Assembly: GCA_900548185.1 (NCBI GenBank)
Contig: URJJ01000017.1
Coordinates: 1-47,663 of the forward strand
Length of the DNA stretch: 47,663 bases
Reading direction: 5' to 3'
From: an uncultured Opitutales bacterium
GTDB taxonomy: Bacteria; Verrucomicrobiota; Verrucomicrobiia; Opitutales; Intestinicryptomonadaceae
Part shown: piece by piece, positions 1 through 8,413 of the stretch
Numbering within the stretch: the stretch's first letter is position 1
Layout: every line of letters begins with the position of its first letter
The notes under the pieces: generated by a model
What the model saw: only the letters and a program-made list of their open reading frames with translations
What the model was told of the DNA's origin: nothing
Database searches by the model: none
Position numbers and translations under genes: made by a program

Positions 1-49
1 ATCTACACTTCTAGCTTCGTCGGCAGCGTCAGATGTGTATAAGAGACAG
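1..49. other. Illumina Nextera adapter (i5 side), not genomic
   Basis: Bases 1-8 match the end of the P5 oligo. Bases 9-16 (TTCTAGCT) look like an i5 index, 17-30 are the Read 1 adapter, and 31-49 are the 19-base Tn5 mosaic end finishing in AGAGACAG. Biological sequence starts at base 50. Any translation running into this stretch is artificial. Confidence 0.97.
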
Positions 50-847
50 GTTTATGATTATGACGGGGCGCGAGGCCGGATAATAGACTGGATAAAGCGT
101 GCCGTAGTCGGTATAGACCGTGGTTGTGGTCGTGGTAGTCGTTGAGGATTGCGGGGAAGGCTCCGGCGCGGGAGCGGACGGCGAGATGTCGCCGGTCTCG
201 GCAGGCTCCACATCAGACGCCTCCTTCGGGAATGAGTCAGGCACAAAACGCGAGGTGTCCTTTTTAAACGCCCGCAGTGCCTCCGCGACGGTCAGAGTGA
301 ACGGTTTGCCGTTGACGACGGCCGGAAGTGTGGCCCGCATGTCGAGGGAAATCCCGAGCGAGTCGTAGTCGCGCTTTTCGCCCATGCAGTAAAGGCCCAT
401 TATGGCATAAAGCTTTCCGGCGAGCGTCCTTGAGCTTGAGAAAACCTCCCTGAGCGTATCCGCCGCCTCGGCCTTCCCGGTCTCGTGGACGAGCGAAGCG
501 AGCGCCAGACCCTGCTCGCTCACAAGCCCCTCCCGGCCTACGGAAGCCGTCGCGAGCACCTGCGAGCGCGACAATATCCACGCCGCCTCCCCGGGCGCCA
601 TGGGGGCGTCGCCGGCATAGCGGGAATTTACGGACACCCCGGCAGCCTGAGCCGAAGAGTCCGCCTGTTTTTCAGAGGATGAAGCGACGGAAGTTGTCGT
701 TACAGTGCGCCGCTCCACGCCGGTTGCGACAATCTGCGGCGCGGGCGGGACCCCTACCCCTATGCCGATGCCAAGCGACACATCCGCCCGTGAAACGCCC
801 GCGGCGGCAACCGCCGCGCAGGCCAATACAATATTTCTGGTTTTCAT
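50..847 (-). CDS. Secreted hypothetical protein, C-terminus cut by the contig end
   Basis: I do not recognise this family. The gene starts at 847 with a good Shine-Dalgarno (GGAGGGG) 4 bases before a CATATG start, and 266 genomic codons remain before the adapter. The apparent stop lies in adapter sequence, so the true C-terminus is missing. The N-terminus (Met-Lys-Thr-Arg, then an alanine-rich hydrophobic stretch to about residue 22) is a Sec signal peptide. A Gly-Ile/Val-rich stretch follows. The middle (about 75-205) is folded-looking and alpha-rich. Residues 215-250 are a low-complexity Pro/Ser/Ala linker ending in a run of eight threonines, then a Tyr/Pro-rich segment. An envelope or extracytoplasmic location is inferred; function is unknown. 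Confidence 0.75.
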
Positions 848-1143
848 ATGCGCCCCTCCATTTGGAAATTCCGCAGGATACGTTTTTTATGGCTCAATCC
901 TAAGCGGTTTCCGGGTTATGTAAAAGACAATTTTCAGATTTCGGAATGCAATGCGTATATTCGGCGCAAACCTGCGTCCGCCGAAGGGGATTTCTTTTCC
1001 GCATTGGCGCGCCCCGGAGCCTTGCCCCTCCGCCGGGTGCGGAATCCTCAAGCCCGGCCCCGCCCCCCTACGCCCAAACGGCAGGCGAAAGAGGCGGCAT
1101 CCGGAAAGTGAAACGCCTGAATGCCTGAAAAGTTTCACAGCGC

Positions 1144-1171
1144 AAAAAAACCGCCCCCGGGAAAGGGGCGG
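1144..1171 (-). terminator. Rho-independent terminator of leuA
   Basis: Read on the minus strand: a 7-bp GC stem (CCGCCCC/GGGGCGG) with a short loop, followed by seven T. It lies 45 bases beyond the leuA stop. The rest of 848-1216 holds no credible gene. Confidence 0.85.
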
Positions 1172-1216
1172 CGGAGGCCGGAAGAACACGGGAAAACAAT
1201 CCGGCGAGAATCCCGG

Positions 1217-2899
1217 CTAGGCTTTGGCGTTGTAGCGGTTGTAGGCTGAGACGAGGGCCCTGAGGCCGGCGAACTCGATGTTGGAGTCGATGCCCACCCC
1301 CCATACCGCGCGCGACGTGCCGGGGTTTGAGAGGCATATGTACGCGGCCGAGTCGCTCGCGGAGCCGGAGCCTATCGCGTGCGAGCGGTAGTCGGAGAGC
1401 TTGAAGTTCTTGAGCCCCGCAGCCTCCAGCGCGTTTACAAAGGCGTTTATAGGCCCGTTTCCGCGCGAGCTTACGGAACGCTTCACCCCATCGTAAACGA
1501 TGTTGGCCGCAATCTCTACGTCCTCCGAATTTTCGCCGTAGGAAACCTTGTAGGAATCAATCCTGAGGCGCTCGCTGCGGTTTGCGAACTCGCGCTTGAA
1601 AAGCTCCAGAATCTCGTCGGGGGAAAGCTCCTTGCCCATGCGGTCCGCCTCGCCGTTTATGAAGTCGCCCACTTCCGGGTGCATGGCCTTAGGCAGGTCG
1701 AAGCCGAACTCCGTCTCCAGAACGTAGGCCACGCCGCCCTTCCCGCTCTGGGAATTGATGCGTATTATGGCCTCGTAGTCGCGGCCTATGTCCTCCGGAT
1801 CTATCAGCAGGTACGGGATTTCCCAGAAGTCCCTGCCGTCCTTTTTGTCCTTGCGGCGCAAATCCATGCCCTTTTTTATGGCGTCCTGGTGGGAGCCGCT
1901 GAAAGCCGTAAACACGAGGTCGCCGGCGTAGGGGTGGCGCGGGGGAACCTCCATGCGCGTGCACCTCTCGTACACCGCGCGGATTTCCGGCAGGTGCGAG
2001 AAGTCCAGCTTGGGGTCCACCCCCTGTGCCAGCATGTTCAGCGCCACGGTAACGACATCCAGATTCCCGGTGCGCTCGCCGTTTCCAAAGAGCGTCCCCT
2101 CCACCCTGTCGGCCCCGGCCATCAGGCCGAGTTCGGTCGAGGCCACGCCCGTCCCTCGGTCGTTGTGGGTGTGCAGGCTTATGAGCACGCTGTCGCGGCC
2201 GGAAATGTGCGTGGACATCCACTCTATCTGGTCGGCGTGGATGTTGGGGGTCGTGTACTGCACGGTTTCGGGCAGGTTGACTATCAGCTTGTTTTCGGGC
2301 GTCGGCCCCCAGATTTCCTTGACGGCCTCGCAGACTTCCAGGGCGAAGTCAAGCTCGGTGTCGCTGAAGCTTTCGGGGGAGTACTGCATGCGGATGCGCG
2401 ACCCCCTCTCTCCGGCCTCGTCGGCGAGGGCGCGCACAAGCTTCGCACCGTCAACCGCGATTTTCTTTATCTCCTGGCGGGACTTGTTGAAGGTGATGCG
2501 GCGCTGGCGCGGAGAGGTGCTGTTATAGAGGTGCACGATGGCGTCCTTTGCGCCGTGCAGGGCGGCGAAGGTCTTTCTTATCAGGGCCTCGCGGCTCTGG
2601 GTGAGCACCTGCACGGAAACGCCCTGCGGAACCATGTCGCCATCGATGAGCGTGCGCAGAAATGCGTACTCTGTGTCGCTTGCGGCCGGGAAGCCGACCT
2701 CTATCTCCTTAAAGCCTATTTTCAGGAGGGTGCGGTACATCTCGAGCTTTTCGGGAACCGACATGGGGACTGCCAGCGCCTGGTTTCCGTCGCGCAAATC
2801 GACGCTGCACCATATCGGGGCCCTGTCTATTATCTTGTTCGGCCACTGCCTGTCGGGCATGTCAACCCACGCGGCCAGCTTGTACTTTGAACTGTTCAT
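1217..2899 (-). CDS. leuA: 2-isopropylmalate synthase (long, type 2 LeuA)
   Basis: Catalyses the first committed step of leucine synthesis, condensing 2-oxoisovalerate with acetyl-CoA in the cytoplasm. The 560-residue product has the DRE-TIM barrel signature near the N-terminus (VDLRDGNQ) and the metal-binding HTHNDRG motif in mid-barrel. A C-terminal LeuA regulatory/dimer domain (about 430-560) includes GNGPINAFVNAL, and this is where leucine feedback normally acts. The N-terminal extension (residues 1-30, ending RAPIWCSVDL) is typical of the long fungal/actinobacterial-type subfamily rather than the E. coli type. The start has no strong Shine-Dalgarno, but a promoter lies just upstream. It is monocistronic between its own promoter and terminator. 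Confidence 0.96.
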   Translation of the reverse strand: MNSSKYKLAAWVDMPDRQWPNKIIDRAPIWCSVDLRDGNQALAVPMSVPEKLEMYRTLLKIGFKEIEVGFPAASDTEYAFLRTLIDGDMVPQGVSVQVLTQSREALIRKTFAALHGAKDAIVHLYNSTSPRQRRITFNKSRQEIKKIAVDGAKLVRALADEAGERGSRIRMQYSPESFSDTELDFALEVCEAVKEIWGPTPENKLIVNLPETVQYTTPNIHADQIEWMSTHISGRDSVLISLHTHNDRGTGVASTELGLMAGADRVEGTLFGNGERTGNLDVVTVALNMLAQGVDPKLDFSHLPEIRAVYERCTRMEVPPRHPYAGDLVFTAFSGSHQDAIKKGMDLRRKDKKDGRDFWEIPYLLIDPEDIGRDYEAIIRINSQSGKGGVAYVLETEFGFDLPKAMHPEVGDFINGEADRMGKELSPDEILELFKREFANRSERLRIDSYKVSYGENSEDVEIAANIVYDGVKRSVSSRGNGPINAFVNALEAAGLKNFKLSDYRSHAIGSGSASDSAAYICLSNPGTSRAVWGVGIDSNIEFAGLRALVSAYNRYNAKA

Positions 2900-2913
2900 T
2901 TTTAATCCGTCTG

Positions 2914-2943
2914 ATTATTCTTTTTTTAAAGGTGAAAACGCAA
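2914..2943 (-). promoter_or_regulatory. Candidate sigma70 promoter for leuA
   Basis: On the minus strand a -35 TTGCGT (2938-2943) is separated by 18 bases from a -10 AATAAT (2914-2919). It sits 15 bases from the leuA start, so the 5' UTR would be very short. I see no T-box or leader-peptide attenuator. Confidence 0.45.
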
Positions 2944-2995
2944 GCATTAATCGGCCCGCGCGAGGCCCGCATCGGGCTTCCGCCGTGCCCCGGGC

Positions 2996-3030
2996 AAAAA
3001 AAGCGCGCCCCCGTTAGCGAAGGCGCGCGT
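2996..3030 (-). terminator. Rho-independent terminator of argG
   Basis: Minus-strand stem GCGCGCC/GGCGCGC with a 12-base loop, followed by seven T, starting about 22 bases after the argG stop. It separates argG from leuA. Confidence 0.85.
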
Positions 3031-3051
3031 CTCAAAAGTCAGTTTTGCAGG

Positions 3052-4311
3052 CTATTCCCGCTTCAAATCCGTCTTTCTGGCAAACGCGTCCTTCGACACG
3101 CCCTGCCTGAGGGCGCGCTCCCTAAGTCGGAGCGAGCTGAGGTGGATGAAGCCGGTGGCGTCGTCGGGGTTGTAGTCGCTCTTTACGCCTTCCATGCTCG
3201 CCACGTTTTCGTCGTAGAGGCTCAGGGGGCTCTTGCGGCCGACGCATATGGTGTTGCCCTTGTAGAGCTTCAGACGCACGGTGCCGGAGACGTTTTCCTG
3301 GCTCTTGTCGATGAACGCCTGCAAAGCCTCGCGCTCGGGGGCGTACCAGAAGCCGTTATAGATGAGCTCGGCGTACTTGGGGATGAGCGAATCGCGCAGA
3401 TGCATGAGGTCGCGGTCCATGGTGAGGGTTTCGACCTGGCGGTGGGCGAACATCAGTATCGTCCCGCCCGGGGTCTCGTAGACGCCGCGGCTCTTCATGC
3501 CGACAAAGCGGTTTTCCACGAGGTCGACGCGGCCGATGCCGTGCTTGCCGGCGAGCTTGTTCAAAGTTTTCATGACCTCCTTGGGGGTCATCCTCTTGCC
3601 GTCGATTGCGACGCAGTCGCCCTTCTCAAATTCAAGCTCTATGTATTCGGGCTGGTCGGGGGCGTCCACGGGGTCGGCCGTGAGCTTGAACATGTCCTTG
3701 TTTTCGGGGACGGTCGGGTCGAACCACGGGTCTTCCAGAATCCCGGCCTCGTAGGATATGTGCAGCATGTTGCGGTCCATCGAATACGGCTTCTTTGCGG
3801 ACGCCTGCACGTTTATGTTGTTCTTGCGGCAATACTCTATCATTTCCGTGCGCCCGGGGAATGCCTTGCGGAACTCCTCCATGCGCCAGGGCGATATTAT
3901 CTGCAAATCCGGCGCGAGAGCCGCGTAGGAAATTTCAAAGCGGCACTGGTCGTTGCCCTTGCCCGTGGCGCCGTGGGCCAGGTGCGTGGCGTTTTCGGCG
4001 CGCGCGATTTCGACGTGCGCCTTGGCGATGAGGGGTCGGGCGATGGAAGTGCCGAGATAGTACTGGCCCTCGTAAATGGCGTTGGCCCTTATCATCGGGA
4101 ATATGAAGTCGGATGCGAATTCGTCCTCCAAATCGAGGGTGTAGTGGGCCGAGGCGCCGGTGGCCTTCGCCTTTTCGGCGAGCCCGTCCAGCTCCTCTTC
4201 CTGCCCAACGTTGGCCGCGAAGGTTATGACTTCGGCGTTGAAGCGATCCTTAATCCACTTGACTATGACGGATGTGTCCAACCCGCCCGAGTATGCCAGT
4301 ACAACTTTCAT
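3052..4311 (-). CDS. argG: Argininosuccinate synthase
   Basis: ATP-dependent ligation of citrulline and aspartate, the penultimate step of arginine synthesis. The protein has 419 residues and begins MKVVLAYSGGLDTS, carrying the N-type ATP pyrophosphatase loop SGGLDTS at 8-14. Further family segments are GATGKGNDQCRFE (about 115-130) and TPGGTIL in the C-terminal domain. The frame extends another 27 codons upstream (to 4392), but I place the start at 4311 because every homologue begins at the beta-strand before the ATP loop. The gene lies 3 kb downstream of the argCJBDF operon with its own terminator, so it is a separate unit. It is divergent from the MFS exporter. Confidence 0.97.
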   Translation of the reverse strand: MKVVLAYSGGLDTSVIVKWIKDRFNAEVITFAANVGQEEELDGLAEKAKATGASAHYTLDLEDEFASDFIFPMIRANAIYEGQYYLGTSIARPLIAKAHVEIARAENATHLAHGATGKGNDQCRFEISYAALAPDLQIISPWRMEEFRKAFPGRTEMIEYCRKNNINVQASAKKPYSMDRNMLHISYEAGILEDPWFDPTVPENKDMFKLTADPVDAPDQPEYIELEFEKGDCVAIDGKRMTPKEVMKTLNKLAGKHGIGRVDLVENRFVGMKSRGVYETPGGTILMFAHRQVETLTMDRDLMHLRDSLIPKYAELIYNGFWYAPEREALQAFIDKSQENVSGTVRLKLYKGNTICVGRKSPLSLYDENVASMEGVKSDYNPDDATGFIHLSSLRLRERALRQGVSKDAFARKTDLKRE

Positions 4312-4491
4312 AATTCCGCAAGACAGTAGCCCTTTTTTTGCGTTTTCAAAGCTTTTTTTTAAAAATTCGGACTTTTGGCGCCCGCGCCGCATGCGTCAAA
4401 AACCCGGGCGGGCCGCGCAGAAAATCCTTGCCCCCGCCGGACGGCGCGATTTTATCTTGCCGCTTAAAAACCGCAACGGTGGCATCACACA

Positions 4492-5730
4492 ATGAATAAA
4501 AGCGCACAAAACGCGGCCGGGGCAACGGCCTTTGGGATACTCCTTTCGCTCAGCGCCGCCCACATGCTAAACGATACGATGCAGTCCATAATATCAGCCT
4601 GCTACCCGCTGATAAAGGACTCCCTCTCCCTGTCGTTTGCGCAAATCGGCCTGATAACGCTCGTTTACCAGATTTCGGCCTCGGTGTTCCAGCCGCTCGT
4701 GGGATTCGCGCTCGACAGGCGGCCGACGGCCTGGGCGCTGCCTGCGGGCATGGCATTCACAATGGCGGGGCTCCTCATGCTCGCATTTGCCGAAAGCTTC
4801 CATGCGGCGCTTGCAGCCGTGTTCTTTTCGGGGATAGGCTCCTCGGTCTTGCATCCTGAGGCGTCGAGGATAACGTCGCTTGCTTCCGGGGGAAAGCGCG
4901 GGCTGGCCCAGTCGGTATTTCAGGTGGGCGGAAGCGCCGGGTTTTCGCTCGGGCCGCTCGCCGCCGCGTTTTTCATATCCCCCTACGGGCAGCGCAACAT
5001 GGCCGCCTTTTCGGCGCTGGCGCTCGCGGCCATGGCGGTGCTTGTTCCCGTGTGCAGGTGGTACTCCAAAAGGCTGGGCGAAATGAAGGCGGCCCCCGCC
5101 GGCGCGGCTGCGTCCCCGGCAAGGTCTCTGCCGCGCAAAACGGTGATAACGACCCTCGCAATACTGCTTCTTCTGATATTTTCAAAGTACGTCTACATAT
5201 CGAGCATAACGAGCTACTACACATTCTACCTGATGCACAAATTCGGCGTGTCGGTTGAGACTTCGCAGATATTCCTATTCGCGTTCCTATTCGCCTCCGC
5301 CGCTGGAACCCTGCTCGGGGGGCCGATAGGCGACCGCTTCGGACGGAGGCTCGTCATATGGTGCTCAATCCTGGGGGCGGCCCCGTTCGCGCTCATGATG
5401 CCGCACGCAAATCTGGCATGGACGTGCGCCCTGAGCGTCGCAATAGGGCTTATAATATCCTCGGCGTTCTCGGCAATACTCGTTTACGCGCAGGAACTGC
5501 TTCCGATGAAGGTTGGCCTCGTATCCGGGCTCTTTTTCGGGCTTGCATTCGGAATCGCCGGCATATCGTCGGCCGTGCTCGGAGATGTCGCGGACGCGCG
5601 CGGGATAGAGTACGTGTATTCGGTCTGCGCCTACATGCCCCTCGCCGGAGCCGTCGCCTACTTCCTGCCCCGCGTGCGCACGCTAAGGCGGGCGGCCTCA
5701 GGCGGCATGGAAGCGGAAACGGAAAAATAA
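4492..5730 (+). CDS. fsr: MFS exporter, fosmidomycin-resistance (Fsr) family
   Basis: Inner-membrane drug/proton antiporter-like protein of 412 residues with about 12 hydrophobic segments. Family marks are the N-terminal AAHMLNDTMQS and the stretch SFAQIGLITLVYQIS followed by QPLVGFALDR, which corresponds to the MFS loop 2-3 motif. A second such motif, GGPIGDRFGRR, lies at the start of the C-terminal half. Fsr proteins export fosmidomycin and related compounds; the physiological substrate here is unknown. It is divergent from argG across a 180-base gap and no Shine-Dalgarno is obvious. The 3' end holds a weak CCCCAT/ATGGGG hairpin at about 5747-5763, without a T-run. Confidence 0.88.
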   Translation: MNKSAQNAAGATAFGILLSLSAAHMLNDTMQSIISACYPLIKDSLSLSFAQIGLITLVYQISASVFQPLVGFALDRRPTAWALPAGMAFTMAGLLMLAFAESFHAALAAVFFSGIGSSVLHPEASRITSLASGGKRGLAQSVFQVGGSAGFSLGPLAAAFFISPYGQRNMAAFSALALAAMAVLVPVCRWYSKRLGEMKAAPAGAAASPARSLPRKTVITTLAILLLLIFSKYVYISSITSYYTFYLMHKFGVSVETSQIFLFAFLFASAAGTLLGGPIGDRFGRRLVIWCSILGAAPFALMMPHANLAWTCALSVAIGLIISSAFSAILVYAQELLPMKVGLVSGLFFGLAFGIAGISSAVLGDVADARGIEYVYSVCAYMPLAGAVAYFLPRVRTLRRAASGGMEAETEK

Positions 5731-5863
5731 AGCGCCCCCATGCAGAATGGGGAAACCCCAAGCGCAGACGCCCACGCTGCGCCGTCCAAATCATGCGCCT
5801 GCAAATGCCGGACAATTTGCCAGTTCTTGCAATCGCCGCCATAGTGGCGACGCGCGAAAGGCC

Positions 5864-6163
5864 ATGCGAGGAGCGGCTATCGGGCGATGCGGCCTCTCCC
5901 CCGCCCCCGCGCTTCCAGGAGCCTCCGCCGAAGCCCCTGCAAAAGGCTTTCCCGAATACGACCCGCCCCGCGCAATGGAGGAGGCGGAAGATGAGGCGCG
6001 CGCCGCCGCAATCGGCGAGGCTCTGAAAAAATTCGACGAACAGTCAAAGGATATAATGCGCTCCCTGCCGCCCGAAAAGGTTTACAACATGAAAGGTACA
6101 AAAAATCCGGCTGTACTACGCGGAAATGAGGCCGGATTTTCCGGGTGGCGCGCAAAGCAATAG
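5864..6163 (+). CDS. Possible small protein or gene remnant
   Basis: This is an open frame of 99 codons. Its C-terminal 70 residues look protein-like: an Ala/Pro stretch, then EEAEDEARAAAIGEALKKF and a charged helical segment. The N-terminus is arginine/glycine-rich and unlike a signal peptide. A hydrophobic, signal-like peptide (MRLQMPDNLPVLAIAAIV) is encoded just upstream in another frame, at about 5791. A frameshifted or decaying secreted protein is therefore possible. There is no Shine-Dalgarno. A 10-bp inverted repeat (AAAATCCGGC at 6102-6111, GCCGGATTTT at 6131-6140) lies inside the frame, which argues against intact coding. The rest of 5731-6325 shows nothing clear. Confidence 0.25.
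   Translation: MRGAAIGRCGLSPAPALPGASAEAPAKGFPEYDPPRAMEEAEDEARAAAIGEALKKFDEQSKDIMRSLPPEKVYNMKGTKNPAVLRGNEAGFSGWRAKQ
6102..6140. repeat. 10-bp inverted repeat (hairpin)
   Basis: Perfect AAAATCCGGC / GCCGGATTTT with a 19-base spacer, able to form a hairpin on either strand. The T-run after the plus-strand stem is only four bases. It could be a weak terminator for fsr-side transcripts. Confidence 0.5.
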
Positions 6164-6325
6164 CTAAAAGCAGTTTGCCATATTGCAAAAGCCGGACGGC
6201 ATGAACGCCCGCGACATAATGAAAATGGCAGAAACCGCCCCCGGCCTCCCAGTTTTCGCGGCTTTCGGAGGTGGGGGCTTTCGGCGGCTCCTCAAACTTT
6301 TTAAGTAAAACCGGCGGCGGGCAGA

Positions 6326-6961
6326 CTAAAGGCGCCCCGGAACGTAAAGCATGGCTGCCACCGTAATCCCGCGGCCGTCCTCGCGTTTTATATTGTTTGA
6401 AAAAAGCGGTATAAAATCACCGTACATCCAAAAAACGGGCAGCCCCGCGCCGCTTTTTTCCCCATCATGCCTAAATTCGGAAACGGCCCCGCCGAAAAAT
6501 CCGCCCTCGGAGCTAACCCTGCTTTTAAAAGTGTAAAACGCCTTCCCGTCCCGCTCAAACAGGCGCCCCGATACGGACACGTCGCAGCTTTTCAGGGCGC
6601 ACTCCCCTTTGAATTCCTCCCCGTCAAACGGGACAGCCCTGCACAATTCAAAAGTCGAAAGGTCGAAGTTCCCGTTGCCGCGCCCCTGCAAGACAAGCAG
6701 AAATCGGCCCCCCTTGCCGCCCGCCGCAGAAAGCTCCGGGTCGGAAGCGACAAGCGATGCGAGCGACTTTGCAAAACGCATGTCGCGCTCCTCGGCCACC
6801 TTGAAAAAATCGTCGAGGTTTTCAAAATCCGAAGTGACAAAATCCTTTTCAAATGGAGGAATCTCCTCCTCGGAACATCCTGCAAATGCAAAAAGCAAAA
6901 CGGCGCAGAAAGCCGCACGCAAAACCCCAAAACGCCCCGAACATACGCCAAATATCTTCAT
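6326..6961 (-). CDS. Predicted lipoprotein of unknown function
   Basis: A protein of 211 residues. The N-terminus is basic (Lys2, Arg10), followed by a hydrophobic core and a lipobox ending FAFAGC. Cleavage before the Cys near residue 29 and lipidation are predicted, so it should be membrane-anchored. After the Cys comes an acidic stretch (SEEEIPPFEKDF), then a mixed alpha/beta region with no motif I recognise. It includes SCDVSVSGRLFERDGKAFYTF-like beta strands. The start (AATATG) has no Shine-Dalgarno but follows an AT-rich candidate promoter. It is monocistronic, flanked by non-coding DNA on both sides. Confidence 0.72.
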   Translation of the reverse strand: MKIFGVCSGRFGVLRAAFCAVLLFAFAGCSEEEIPPFEKDFVTSDFENLDDFFKVAEERDMRFAKSLASLVASDPELSAAGGKGGRFLLVLQGRGNGNFDLSTFELCRAVPFDGEEFKGECALKSCDVSVSGRLFERDGKAFYTFKSRVSSEGGFFGGAVSEFRHDGEKSGAGLPVFWMYGDFIPLFSNNIKREDGRGITVAAMLYVPGRL

Positions 6962-6967
6962 ATTAAT

Positions 6968-6998
6968 ATTATGATAATTGATAAATTGCGTGCATCAA
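6968..6998 (-). promoter_or_regulatory. Weak candidate promoter for the lipoprotein gene
   Basis: Minus strand -10 CATAAT (6968-6973) and -35 TTGATG (6993-6998) have 19-base spacing, which is longer than ideal. They lie in the only AT-rich patch upstream of the gene. From here to 7410 I see no gene or structured RNA. Confidence 0.3.
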
Positions 6999-7410
6999 GC
7001 AAAATCCCGAACTCATGCCCGGGGCAGAACGCACCTGAGCGCATCAAAATCTCCCCATCCCGAATGCCCCGCCCTGCCCGCGAGGCAGAGACGCCGCGCG
7101 CAAAAGAAATCGCGCGCGGTGAAGTTTGCCCCCCTGCAATACGCGGGGAAATCCCCACAAGCCAATGCGGGATTGGTAGAAATTCCGCAGGGAAAAGAAA
7201 CGGGCCGCGTTTTTTATAAGTTCTTATTTGTCATAGGCTAACTTCGTTCCAAAATCCGATTTACTCTTCCCAAATCCTGGCCGGTTCCAAAGAGAAAGAC
7301 TGCCCCGCCCTGCCCGCAAAGCGCCATGCGCTTTTTTCGTCCGAAAAGGCGCATGACTCCCCATGCCAATCCCGGAAGATTTTTTAGAGGCCCCCATGCC
7401 CTAAATGGGC

Positions 7411-7447
7411 AAAAAAAACGCCCGGAAGGCGAGGCCTTTTCCGGGCG
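7411..7447 (-). terminator. Rho-independent terminator of the arg operon
   Basis: Minus-strand 9-bp stem CGCCCGGAA/TTCCGGGCG with an 11-base loop and eight T, 28 bases past the argF stop. Confidence 0.9.
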
Positions 7448-7474
7448 GGAAGGTTTCAAGCTTAAAAGCGGGCG

Positions 7475-8413
7475 CTAAAATTCGCGCAGGCCGGTAATTA
7501 TCGCCTTCTGGACATGCAGACGGTTTTCAGCCTCGTCAAATATGACGCTGCGCGGGCTTTTGAGAACCTCGGCGCTCACTTCCTCGCCTGCGTGCGCGGG
7601 AAGGCAGTGCATGAATATGGCGTCCGGCTTTGCGCGGGAGAAAAGCCTGGCGTTTACCTGGTACGGGGCCATGGTCCTCAGGCGTTCGGCCTTTTCGGCC
7701 TCCTTGCCCATGCTGACCCAGACGTCGGTGTAAAGCACGTCGGCTTTTTCGGCGGCCTTTTCCGGATCCGGCTCAAAAGTCCATGAAGGCTTCACGCCGC
7801 CCTCTGCGAAGAACCTGTCGAGTTCCGGCGACGGGCGGAATTCTTCCGGGCCGCTAAGGACGACCTCCATGCCGAACATGCTGCCGGCAATCGCGAGCGA
7901 GTAGGCCATGTTGCATGCTGTATCTCCGTAGAATACGAATTTGCGGCCCTTTATCGCCCCAAGCGAAGGCTCGCCCTTTCCGAAATGCTCCATCATCGTG
8001 AAGATGTCCGTGTAGCTCTGGCAGGGGTGGAGGGCGTCGGTGAGGGCGTTTACGACAGGGAGCCCGGAATGCTTTTTAAATTCCTCAACAACCTCGTGGC
8101 CGTAGGCGCGGATGACGAGCCCGTGGAGGTAGCGGCCCATCACCCTTGCGGTGTCCTCGATGGTTTCGCCGCGCGCTATTTGCAGGTCGTCTGCCTCCAG
8201 CACCATCGGGTTTGCGCCGAGCTCGAACACGCCCGTCTGGAAAGAGAGCCTCGTGCGGGTGCTCTTTTTGAAAAATATAAGCCCCCAGGACTCGTCCCTT
8301 AGGACGTCAAGCCTGCCCGCCCCCCTGATTTTCTTGTAGCGGTTTGCGATTGCGAACACCTCGGCGGCTTCGGCCGGGGTGAAGTCGGTTTCACGTAAAA
8401 ACGATCTTGTCAT
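7475..8413 (-). CDS. argF: Ornithine carbamoyltransferase
   Basis: Converts ornithine and carbamoyl phosphate to citrulline. The 312-residue protein has the carbamoyl-phosphate loop STRTR at 51-55, HPCQ at 129-132, the ornithine-side motif DVWVSMG at 230-236 and the catalytic HCLPAH at 269-274. The ornithine-type DVW.SMG and the HCLPAH motif separate it from aspartate carbamoyltransferase. It is the last gene of the arginine operon: its ATG overlaps the argD stop (ATGA), and a strong terminator follows. It could serve catabolism, but the biosynthetic operon argues against this. Confidence 0.97.
   Translation of the reverse strand: MTRSFLRETDFTPAEAAEVFAIANRYKKIRGAGRLDVLRDESWGLIFFKKSTRTRLSFQTGVFELGANPMVLEADDLQIARGETIEDTARVMGRYLHGLVIRAYGHEVVEEFKKHSGLPVVNALTDALHPCQSYTDIFTMMEHFGKGEPSLGAIKGRKFVFYGDTACNMAYSLAIAGSMFGMEVVLSGPEEFRPSPELDRFFAEGGVKPSWTFEPDPEKAAEKADVLYTDVWVSMGKEAEKAERLRTMAPYQVNARLFSRAKPDAIFMHCLPAHAGEEVSAEVLKSPRSVIFDEAENRLHVQKAIITGLREF

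Noticed and set aside
1379..2890. Long open frame antisense to leuA, with similar frames opposite argG and groEL
   Set aside because: These are high-GC shadows of strongly conserved genes with no start signals and no recognisable product.
7238..7459. Small minus-strand frame downstream of argF
   Set aside because: It contains the argF terminator hairpin; not coding.
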